From: Opisthocomus hoazin
Taxonomy: Eukaryota; Chordata; Aves; Opisthocomiformes; Opisthocomidae
Assembly: GCF_030867145.1 (NCBI RefSeq)
Contig: NC_134414.1
Span: forward strand, 126,740,465-126,804,464
Direction: 5' to 3'
Length of the DNA: 64,000 nt
Under the pieces are notes generated by a model. It was not told the origin of the DNA and did not search any database. It saw only the letters and a program-made list of their open reading frames with translations. Positions 12,101 to 23,300 of this stretch are shown in pieces; the stretch's first letter is position 1, and every line of letters begins with the position of its first letter. Made by a program: the position numbers and the translations under genes.

Positions 12101-15100
12101 TGTTTTTCCAGCAACGAGCCCATGCCAAAGGTTTATCTGATAGACTGCTTAGGTTAAACACCTGCACTCCACCTCACGTTAATGTGCATGTCTGAACATC
12201 AGTGCAGAAAGGCTCCCTGTTTCCCGCCAGCCCTGCCCCCTCAGCTTCCTTGTTGTCCTACGCTGTCTGCCGTGTGGAGGCTGAAGAGAATAGTATCTTT
12301 CAAATACAATAATAGTGATTTTCAACTAGTGTGACTTGTTCTATCTTGGGCTTGGATATCAGCCACAGAAACTACAAGCGCTGACCTAGTGACCTTCAGC
12401 AGCCTTCCCACCAACACTGGCTAGAGCAGGGATCTTGTGATATTTTTCCTCCTGGAACAAAAAGCTCCAAATACTACTACTAAACCCACAGATCCTTGTA
12501 TCGCAGTACAACAGAAGAATAACACAGGTACCTGGTGTTTGTGGGTTTTATTGCTACTTCAATGGGGAAAAACCATCAGTCACCATATCCACTGTAGCAC
12601 AGTCAAAGAAATCCAAGCCATTGGACATTTGCCAATCAAGTTTCACAGTCATATGAGGTGGAGATACTTAGTTCAGCTGATGTTTATTCAACAGACTCAC
12701 AGCTGAGGGTTCACCCCTGCAGTGCCTAACTAGGCAGATTAGCAAGAGACCAGCGAATGCTTCTCTGCAGATGCTCTTTATTTGCTGAGCTGGAACCACA
12801 GCAGGACAAGGCTTTCTGGTGTGACATGCTACCTCAGCCTTTCCGTTTGACTCCTCACATGGCCCTTCTTTTCTTTGCCAGTGAACACGGAAACCGCAGG
12901 AGGCTGTGGGAAGAGTGCTCTTCCCCAGTGAGGAGGCTTAGGAAGCTCCATATGTCCCTGCTCTGGTCACCATTCAGGAGTCCTCCATCTGATATTTCCA
13001 AAGAGGAATATTTCATTCTCCATCTCCCATCCCTAGAAATTATGTCAATCATCCACCTTTTCCCCCCAAAGGAAAAAGAGCTCTGCCAGTTCCCTTCAGC
13101 ACTGTGAGTCTGAAAACTATGTTATCCACAGTTCATTGCTTTGACACATTTAGGATTTTCCCCCAGAGAAGTAAGTTTTCTTTAGGGACAGGGGGAGAAC
13201 CTCAGTCACCACAATATCCAAAAGGCACAGCTTTCCATTCATGACTTCTTGGAAATATGCAAGGGAACAGTGCTGCTAGTATCACAGGCATTTACAAGCA
13301 CGAAGAAAGCCTTAACAGAAAGTTACACACAGTAGCAAGGGGTTTGGTTTTTTTTTTTCTTCCCCTCACCTTGTTACTAGTGAAGCACTGGTGAAGTTGC
13401 ATCTCATTACCACCTTCCTCTACACTGATTCAGCTACTTCAGTACATCTGCAAACTCAGATGTCCTAGCTACACCCTTACAGTGGAACCTGCGTAAATGG
13501 CTTTTTTAAATCAGTGTGTGCTACAAACAGAAGACAGTTTTCCTATTACCACTTGTCTGCCACTCTTGTCCTGATTTCTACATTACACCACCAAATTCAC
13601 CTTTCCAGGCCACCAAGATGCTATTGTATCAGTAAAACTGCCCAGAACCTAGCTAAGATGAAAGGCCACAAAACTCTCATGAGCAGCTTCTACTCTGATG
13701 AACATTTTACAACTTTCAGGCACAAATACTAAGAGCTATATTTCATCTGTTGCAAAAATACGTTCATTTCAGTCACTGCTTTCACAGCTTGTGCTTTAAA
13801 CAGAAAAGCAGCAGATGAAGGTCAGTAGGGTTTCCAACTATCCTGTTAGCATGCAAGTTTCAACACTGATTTCTCTCACCTTTCTCTTACACCAAGAAGA
13901 GAGTCTCAGTCCTTTTTCAGTTTAAAAAGGAGATTGTTTTGATCTTGAGCAATAACACTCATAATTAAAGTTACAAAGAGAGTGGAGAAACTAAAGGATG
14001 GGAGCAGGAGAGAGAAAGACTCTGTGAAGGGACTTCTCATAGATGGTACATAAGAGGCATAAAGGTTTTTCAGAAAGGTCAGGAGCTGTGTAAAAGCACT
14101 AACATAGAGGCTATATTCATTTCCAAACAATGTACATAATCAAAAATACTTCATACTCAGCACCACGACAATAGCAGAAAACTCAGCAGCCACCTGCTAA
14201 CAAACCCAGAACTTCATTGTGTTCAGAAGCACCATAGCAGCCTTTACTGTCATTACTCCCAGGCAGGTGTCTCTCACAGTACACCCTGCAGACCTCCCAA
14301 ATTCAGAGCACTTTAAACACAGTATTTTGCGTTCAGACTACACCAGAATGAAGACTTCAAGACCAGGTTTCATTTCTGTAATTCATTAATAATTTCAGAA
14401 TACCTCAGCTCAGCGCTGCTAGGCACTGTTCAGTTGCCTTTTTTCTGCAGATAGAGGAAGAACAAAAGCTACCACAGCTGCTGATCACCAGGCCTCCTCC
14501 CTTCAGGAAGAACTTTACAAAGACCAGGTCAGCAAGGAGTAAGTTCATCGTTCCATCCAGTACAGTCACCAGCTTGTTGATCTACTCCTCTAAGTTTTAC
14601 TTCAATACCTCACCACAAACAAGCTCTATTTAGACTTGCTTTCCACTTCTAAAAATGACAAAACAGTCTCTCTCTCTAGCAATAATCTTTCTCCCTGGCC
14701 ATCATTGTTGCCACCATGCCAATCCAGGTAACCAGACCCACCAGACGCTTGAAAGACCGACAAGCAGGAAGAAATGCAAAGTGGCCAGCTCACACAGCCT
14801 GTGCTGGTGGCTACACGGGTCACACAAAGACATTCTTACCACCCACTGTTTTTTCCCCAATCTATACCTCGTTCACACAAACCATGCAAGATGAGATTTT
14901 ATACCACTTTCAAATGGTTTTTTGAAAGTTCAGGCAATGGTTGCCCCTTACGCTGTTTTTTCCATCTGTGCCATCAGATATTGGTATAACACATCACAGA
15001 AATAACCATCGCACCCATCTTCATGAAGGGATCGCACCCACTTTCACCAACCTTCTCCACATCAGGGCAGCAGGTATGCCAGGGGACAACCAAAGGGTCC

Positions 15101-15189
15101 TTCTGCTGGGGGAAGAGCTGACACCACTTAAAAGGGGCATCTTCTAAAAAATTCGAAGAAAGCCTAGAGAAAATCCCCTTCTGCTCTGG
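9181..15189. other. Intergenic, nothing recognised
   Basis: AT-rich sequence. Frames up to about 116 codons (12757-13107) are unrelated to known domains. No repeat family was recognised apart from the poly-T run. Confidence 0.6.
9339..9355 (+). repeat. Poly-T run
   Basis: Seventeen T within AT-rich intergenic DNA. No adjacent retrocopy was recognised on either strand. Confidence 0.85.
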
Positions 15190-15370
15190 AAGACAGAAAG
15201 AGCTTGACCTTAATTGCTGTTTAATTTTTGTATTACAATCCCATCATTCATTGCTATTGACAAGTCAGCTGCAATTAATCATACATGATTGCATGAACCA
15301 AGACACTCCACAAAATAGTAATTAGTAGATTAGCATATACATGTAACCTTGCACTCTCAGAAACACTTTA
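15190..15370. promoter_or_regulatory. Candidate conserved non-coding element
   Basis: Dense homeodomain-type sites (CTTAATTG, CAATTAATCA, AGTAATTAG), an E-box-like GTCAGCTGC and GATTGCATG occur within about 170 bases free of simple repeats. Function is inferred from motif density only. Confidence 0.25.
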
Positions 15371-18300
15371 CAAACATTAACTAATCAGTGTTTCTTAAAC
15401 TCCTTTCACCTGTCTCTCACCTAGCTCTCTCCGTTCCTTCCCCTCCGCTCTTGCTTCCTTGCAGGGAAGCTGTAAAAAGTCTGCATTCTGCCCTTTCAAA
15501 CCACACCTTTCTCCCCCACTCACTCCGTCCTCTTTTCCTCTTTTCACCCTCAGCCACCCTTGTTCCAATTAAAAAACCCAGCTGGAGCAGCTGGAAGAGG
15601 CCTAAATACCCTAATGAACAGTGAGATGTAGCAAAAGAGATATTTACGGCTTTACAACAAGGTGAGCAACACAGAGGAAAGGAAAAATGAATGATAGAAA
15701 ATAGAGTAAGTCATGTTTGCCTGAAAGTGCTAACAGCAGAGATGTACGGAAAAGAAAGAATCAGGAGAACAGAGGAAAAGGACTGTGCCCATTAACATTT
15801 GCCTTGTCTTATCAAGAAGGTTGCAGGTGTGGCGAGCTCTCTTGTTGCAAGCTGCCCAAGGAGACACAGCACCACGTGAGCCTGTAGCAAAGACCAGAAG
15901 CTGGTGCTGACAGACATTTAAAATGCACACAACTTCAATAGCTCAGCTTTCATTCTCTATCAGTCTCCAGCCATCCACAGAATTGAAATGAGGTGTGAAT
16001 AAAATTCACTTTGTGTTCAAAAAGGAAGAAAAGGGAATTGTAAAATAAATGCTAAAGATTCAAAATAAGTCTTTTTATTTTTCTGTTCAGTATGACTTAT
16101 TTAAAAAATTACAAGAATAGAAATTTCAAGGAGAGACAAGAATTATTTAATTTGAAGGCAATACACGCACAAAATCAGATTGTTATAACTTGTTTATGAA
16201 TAAATTTTAAAGCGACCATTTGAAAGTTTCTGAGAATCAGAAAAGCAAAGTTCTCAAAAAGCCTGTTAAGCATAAGGAACCCCTACTGCAACACCTCAGG
16301 TTTGATAACCTGATGGGAGCAATTGTACAACAAAATAGAGGGATCCATAGAGAAAGAAAGTTCAGCTGGTGATACCAGACCTCCTGAAGTGTCTCCAAGG
16401 AGGTTCAGAAGTGGATCACTCAGTTTCCCCCTTGTTCGTGCAGCAATGGTTCCACGCTTCCAGGTGCACTGTGGTCGTACACAGGGTCCAGCAAGGGCTG
16501 CATTTCTTCCCTTGATACATAACTTGGCTTTTTCAAGAAAATATCCAGGTTCCTGTAAGGTGTTGAAGACTGACCAGACACCTAAGGTGGGAATCTGCTT
16601 GTGCTCACGTTATGTGCTTTTGATACTCTGTGCCCGATTGTCAGGTTTGAGGAAAGGAGTCTTTGCAAAGGTGAGACTGAGTGGGGCCTTTTGGTTTTAG
16701 CTTTCTTCCACAAAATACAGTGTGATTTGATTTCCTAGGATCATAGGATCACCTGGGAATTTGACATAGGAAACCTCCCATTTTCCCAGGGACCCATGAT
16801 AGCAGTTGATGACATCCCCCTCCTCTGCTCTCATCCTGTGGCAAACGGCAGCTGTAGCTGTTGGTCCTTCCTATGAGGCTTTGTATGAGTTACAGCCTTT
16901 GGGAAAACACCTCGGAGCTCACAGAGAAGATGTTCTGCAGACACAGACAGAATGGGGGTGGGGAGAAGGAAAAAAAGAGGGGCTAATATTTGTAAAGTGA
17001 AAAAAGCAACTTTGCAATTTCCTTGCTATCCGTTCCTCCCAGGCAGCAGGGCTGTGTGCTTTGAGCTTCCAGTGTACTCAACTCTTCATTCAAATCCCAC
17101 TCACTCGTTGCCTTTCTGAAGAGCTCCCCAGGCAACATGAGGAGCCCTCAGCTCACGATGCTGTTGTCGTCCCCTGCCTCCCAGGGTGGCTCCCGCAACA
17201 GCGCTCGCAGCAGCCGGTTGGCTCTGCTGGCATCACACACATCCCATCCATAGCCGGGGCTCAACGAGGAGGCTGCCATCGGGGCAGCGCATCTGAGACC
17301 TTCCTGCTCGGGTCTTCTGGCTGGAGAAAACCTCCCAAGACTCCCACGGTGCAGGCAGGGACCGTACCGTAGAGTAGCATCTGCCTTGTCTGCACAATGT
17401 AACGCTGATTGAAAACCAACATGTGGGATGGTCATGCTAGGAATGACTTCTGTTTTGCTGGTGCTGGGAAACAAAAAAATTATTGTGGTGAAACTGGCTC
17501 AATAAATTACGTGCAGTGGAGTTAACGCAGGTGTGCTTTCTTGGCTGGGGCTTTACATGGAGCAGACAAGCGACTCAAGTAGTGACTCTGAGGCAGGGAA
17601 ATTTGAGATTAGTGGTTCTGCCTTCAGCAGAAAACTGATTATTTGGAATTAATGTTAATAAATCCAGCTTTCTTTTCCTATACTTACTCCCCCTTCTCCC
17701 ACCCCTTCCACAAAGACTCCCTGCATGCCGCTGGCTGATTACAGTAGCCAGCACAAAACAAACCTCTTTCTTTGTGTCACGTATATCCAATGATAAAAAT
17801 CCTTTGTGTCTCTTGCCATGGCTGACATGCCAGCTAGAGCTAGAAATCTTCACTTGGCAGGAATTTCCATGTGAAAGGCATATTTTGAAGAAAGCCTGTG
17901 GGCTGGAGCCAAGGTAAAAGCTCCTCACTCCCTCCAGCAAATGCTGCTTTTCCAGTGAGAAAGTGCAAGCCGCTGCCCTCCGAACCGCTGTTCCCATGGA
18001 TTTGCCCCAGGTTGGAGCCTGTCATCTTCACAGCAGGAGCGGGACGAGGGTTTTACAGTGGGATGGGGATCGCCAACAGCACGAACATTGTTTCTTCATG
18101 AAGGAAAACAAAGCTTGGTCTGAGGCTTCGGGGAGCAACTTCACTGTAATGCAAACAGTCCTCAATCACTTCGGTCTCCTGTACGTAAGAAGCAGTCAAG
18201 GGGAGGAAATGCCAGGTAGCGAAGGGTGACTCAGCCCAGCAGGAAGAGGTGTAACCACAGGCAGTGGCTGGAAGCTAAATCCAGGTGATTTAACATGAGA

Positions 18301-19479
18301 AGCAAGGTACACACTTTTAACAGTTACCCACTCAAATGAACTGCCAGGGGGTGAAGCTAGGCATTTTTTCCATTTTGTTTTGCTTAAGTTTTTCAGATCA
18401 AGACTGGATGCCCTTCCCTGCATCAGAAGTTATTGCACTTGGAAGGAAAGCAGACCTGAGTTGCTGAGTTGCAAATTTCTTTGCATGGGGTGAGCACTGA
18501 AAAAGAAAAAAGCTTTGTAGAGCCAGGGTTTCAGCAGGAATATTAGAAATGACCAGTATTGGTACCGCCACTCTTTCAATTTGAGCCATTAGTCGGATTT
18601 GGAGTCTTGCCAAGAACGTCCCTCAGGAGGGGAAGCAGGCAGTGGAGTCAGGAAAGCCTTCACACAGCTTGTCCCCGAGCGAAGGAGGAATTCCACCAGA
18701 GCAAGCAGTGACTTTACTGGCGAGTCAAAGCTCTTCCCAGTCACCTCAGCAACGAAAATCCTCTCTTGGCTTTCACTACGAGCATGCCACGAGCATCACC
18801 ATCAGCTTTTATGCCACCTCTTCCGTCCATCTGATACCTGTTGCTCAAATAAGCGCTCAGCTATACCCCGGGCAGCTCTCCTCCCTAAGTTTGCCTCCAG
18901 ACTCTAGGGCGAAACTGCCTGGGTTTTTTGTCAGGAATTCTCACCGTTTCAGCCATCCATCCCTTGAGAGATCGCAGCAGCTTCCTACCTTTGTGAGGAG
19001 TGAGGAAGGGGAAGCGGGAACCCTGCTCCTCAGCTCCCGCAGGCTTCACCCGCTGCAGCCAAGCCGTGCACGCAGCGCTGGCTGACAGGCTCGGGCGGCA
19101 GCAGCCAGCAGCAGGCCGACGATTGCTGGAAAAGCCCGGCGCATCCGCTGGACAGTGCGGGCAGGGGCAGACACCGGCAGGTGCCTCTTGGCCAGGCAGC
19201 TCCCCGCTAACGTCCCTGGGGGCCAGGCAAGGCGAGCTGTGCATCGCCATGGGGAAGGCACCCGTCGTGTGGACGAGGTCCTGCGACAGGGTCCATCCCG
19301 GGCAGGAGGACGCTGGCGTGTCACCTTGCGTGCCGTCGCTCCAGGGTACGGGTCGCCTGGCCAGCTCGTCCCCCCCAGCCAGGGGCTGTCTGGAGGCGGG
19401 CGGCAGGCACGGGGGCAGGAGGAGAAGGCAACGCTCACGCCTGCCTTCCGATGGCTCCTGCCGTAACCGGGTCAAGCAA
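15371..19479. other. Intergenic, rising GC towards the right
   Basis: No gene was recognised. GC-rich portions at 17000-17400 and 18600-19480 carry overlapping frames on both strands (for example 18885-19601 minus, 238 codons), best explained by composition. Confidence 0.55.
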
Positions 19480-19700
19480 CACGGCTGGAAGAAATTCTTT
19501 ACAATGAGGATGGTGAAACACTGGAACGGGTTGCCCAGAGAGGTAGTGGAGGCCCCATCCCTGGAAACATTCAAGACCAGGTTGGACAGGACTCTGAGCA
19601 ACCTGATCTAGTTAGCGGTGTCCCTGCTCGCTGCATGGGGGTTGGACTAGATGACCTCTAGGGGTCCCTTCCGATCCAAAACTTTCTATGATTCTGTGAC
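19480..19700 (+). mobile_element. CR1 LINE 3' fragment
   Basis: The sequence encodes the CR1 ORF2 terminus (HWNGLPREVVEAPSLETF) in frame and ends with the typical tail GACTAGATGACCTCTAGG and a single ATTCTGTGA. It is 5'-truncated, with about 220 bases remaining. It adjoins the GC-rich block at 19.8-20.3 kb. The same open frame happens to continue upstream to 19000 in unrelated sequence. Confidence 0.93.
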
Positions 19701-19829
19701 AGCTGCCCTTACACGGGGATTTCAAACGCGCGTTGCCATTCCTTATTTACGGCACAGAAGCTGGTTTAATCGATAAGCGCGGGTGGCAGATGCTGCAATC
19801 CCACCGCAGATTTATTGTTCTGTACGTTA

Positions 19830-20350
19830 ATCGCAACAAACACCCTTTTCTCCCGCCGGACCCGGGGGAAGGGACGCCGCAGCCCCCCGCACGGCTCCGC
19901 TCTGCCGGGCTCAACCCTGCGGGGCTGAGAGGGGGCCGAACGCCGGGCCCACCGCCCGCTGCCCGCCGCCTGCCCGCCGCCACCGCGGGCCAACAGCGCC
20001 GCGGCGCGCCCGCCGCCCGCACTGCGCCGGCCCAGATGGCGGCGGGGAGGCGCTGGGCCCCGGGCCGCTCTTCTGGAAGCCTCTCCCGCAGCCCAGCCCG
20101 GGGAAATGGCTGAGGGCACGGCCCCGGAGGAGGAGAGGGGAACCCGGCTGGCCGCCCCAGGCCGGCTGCGGTGGCTTGGACACGCGGTGGGGTGCGCTGG
20201 CTGCGCTCCCCCTCGCAGGCTTCTCGTCCCCGCTTTCCCCGCTTCCCGCTGCGTTGCTGGCCGTGGAAAGGCTGAAGGGCGTCTGTTTGCCAAGGGCTCG
20301 CGGCCCTGACCGTCGCTGAACTGCCGCAGCCTCCCGTCTTACGGCAAACT
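19830..20350. promoter_or_regulatory. Orphan CpG island with YY1-like motif
   Basis: Very GC- and CpG-dense sequence about 28 kb from the nearest recognised promoter. It contains AGATGGCGGC at 20034-20043, close to the YY1 consensus found just downstream of many housekeeping start sites. On the plus strand the ATG of that motif opens only 25 codons. A second ATG at 20106 opens 67 codons ending at 20309. Neither resembles a known protein. It could be a lncRNA promoter, the first exon of an unrecognised gene, or an unmethylated enhancer-like island. Confidence 0.5.
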
Positions 20351-23300
20351 CCAATAAATCACAAACAGCAGCCTGCAAGCCGGGGGTAACTCTGCTTTTT
20401 CTAACTTGCCATCTGTTGAAAACGGGTCTCTGAGTCGCCCCTCGCTCCAAGGGGCACTTCTCTTCCTAATTAATGCTTCCGTTGTAGCGCTGTAATCCCA
20501 CTTGTTTCGTTGCAATTTACAGCCGAAAGGCTCTTTCCTGGAAAGAGATTCTTTTCTGTAGCGGAAATTCGGTTATCGCAAGCTTTCCGCGGGCCATTAC
20601 CCGCCCCGTCCTCAGAGTCAGCTTCTGCTGGGTGGGACGACAGTGGTCTGTGCTGGTGGTTACGAACCATGGATGTTGGATCCCTGGCCCTGAAAGAGAT
20701 TATAGATGACCTTTAACACGTATAGTCACTTGCATCGAGACTTTCATGCTGTCTGCTACCACCTGCGCTACGGGACTCTCGCTCGCAGGCTTTGTTCTGA
20801 CTCCCAAGCTAGCGCAGATGAAGCATCTCATACGGGAGCGCTGCCCGTACATCACACACGTGGCCGTTTCTGCCTTCGCGGAGTTCGCCGGACGGAAGGC
20901 AATCATGCAAACACCCCCCTGCTGCTCGGGTACAGCACACTACACGTGCGAAGGCAGCTTCCCCCGCTGCCACCCCCAGCAGCCCGTGCCCTGCGCCTGT
21001 TCACGCCAGCACCCAGCCCAGCTCGGCGCGGCACCAACGGCCACCCAGCCAGATGCTCCTCATCCTCACCAGAGGGCTCCTTATCTCTGTGGTGACCTCT
21101 TCCATCACCTTCTGTCCCCCAACAGCTAATCACCCTGCCCCTCACCTGCTGAGGTCGGCTGCTCTCGTATTGGGGAAAAGAATGAAAAACGAACTCTGGG
21201 AATTACAAAATAGTTCAGAAAGCTTCCAAGTTCAAAAATAAATAAATAAAGGGAAGGAGGGAGGGAGGGAGAATTGAATGCTTCTTTTGATTAATTCTCT
21301 TTCTTCCCACCCCCAAAGATCGTGCGGTAAATAAAATGAAGTACAGTCCTGACAGACACAAACCTTGACGGTCTGTTTATAGACGGCGTGAGTGCCAATA
21401 TTCCAGCGGGACTCTGCAGAATGAATCTGTCAGTGAATCAGAGCACATGTTACAGAGTGTGAAGGTACATGCTTCACATTAAAAACAAATCCTTCAGAAT
21501 GTGCAGAATACCCTAAATCTACATCCGCCACACTAGTTATTTCTATTACGTTCTTAAAATTCATCCTGAATTTTATTTTCCACATCTTGGAAGTGTTAGA
21601 TCTGCGAAACAGGGTTATAACTGCAGCTGTTGCGAAGTTCAGCTCTGAATAAGTATGTAGCTGAACGTTGGCTGGAATTCTGATTTTTACCTCCGAATAT
21701 TTTTCCACCCATCTTTTGGAAGCTGCTCAGTTTGAGAAAAAACATCACTTCTGCCTACCACTGCCATGATCACTGATACCTACCACATTTCAGGGCAATC
21801 AGAAGATGTCATTTTTTCACGCCTGACTCTTGCCACCTCCATCATCATCTTTTCCCACTCTCCTCCTGCCAGGCCCTCAGCACCAACCCCCTGTGCTGCT
21901 GCTGCTTCTACGCCACCATTACTTTGGCCCAAAGAGCCACATTCAATGCCATTGACGCCACGGCCATTAGAATTAATTTCAAGGAGAAGAAAGAAGCCCA
22001 ACATTGCTAGGCAAATGACAAAATTATTTTTTAATATCCTTTGTCACCATTACCACCTACTGACAAAGGAAGCGGACTTGCGGAACGTTCATGCTGTACA
22101 GCAATTTACAGTGTAAATTTTGAGTAAGGTCTTTGATCGTACCAGAATGCAGTCATCTGCATTACTAGGCAAATACAACACAACAGAAACGTGTCCAATT
22201 ATGAGATACGGTTTAGTATCAGCTAATAACCCCATTGACTGATTTCTTTCATAATGAGTTACAGGTACATTACATATAGTCACTTGCACTGGATGGCAGT
22301 TTGACTTCCAAAGTGTCATTTTTCAGATATGTGAGATTTTTATAAAAGCTTTCCTCACAACAAAAGCCACACACTTTCTACCATCCTAATAGGATAGTGT
22401 TGCAAGTTTGTAGCTACAATACAACAATGAATTAAAACATTTTAATTATTTTTTTATCTGCACAAACATGAATGCAGGTTGGAGCACAGAAAAAAGCCAA
22501 ACCCCTTTGCTGTTAAGAGCTACAGAACAAACCAGTTTCCCTCCCTCTTACCCTGCTTTTACTTGGAGGTGGAGGAGAAGATGACTGAGCATTTCTTCTC
22601 TGCTCCTACACATCAACAGAGCTGGAAGCTATCGCCTTCCTCTGGTTGTACTCTGCCAATTTAAGTAGAACAAAACATTTCAGCCCAGCACTCCTGTTTT
22701 AGCTCAGCCCTCCTAACTAACAGCTCTTCCTACAGGACTTTCTCTGAAAAATCTGTTTCCTTGGAAAGTAGTTCAACCCTTTCCCACCCACCAGCTGGAG
22801 CTAACAGAACCAGCCAAAGGCATCAGCACAACTTCGCCAGGTTTGAGCTGTGTCCCTGGAGAGTGTTCAAAGTCCTGACATGAAATAAAGCCTAAAAAAA
22901 AAAAAGAAAAAACCTGCTAACCTGTTGCTATGGATTCCCAATCCTGGCTCACATATCAATTAGAAAGTGTAAAAAAAGCCACACAGAAGGAAGAGCTGGA
23001 AAATATCCTTTTCTCCAGCTTCTCAAAATCAGGGTTCCTAGTGCTTGCTAAAGTTTTCTATATCATATTTTTATACTATTGCGTTTTCTCCTCAGGTGTA
23101 TGTCGCAAGTGGACAGACCTCCCTGGCCCCTGTGCTTCCCCAGAGCAGAGGGGACCATCCCCTCGCCCTCAGGCCCACGGTGGGCCACGGTCCCCTCACA
23201 ATTATGCTGCCACTTTGTTCCCTTCCAGACATTTAGGGGGATCAACAACTGCACGGAGCAGCCTGCTTCCAGGCAAAGCCCCAGTCTCCTTTGTACGCCA

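Noticed and set aside
16735-16800. Possible CR1 end around ATCATAGGATCACC
   Set aside because: Only a short resemblance to CR1 tail words, without the conserved 3' segment or the ATTCTRTG repeat.
18885-19601. 238-codon minus-strand frame
   Set aside because: GC-rich sequence open on both strands, overlapping the CR1 fragment antisense at its right end. No domain recognised.
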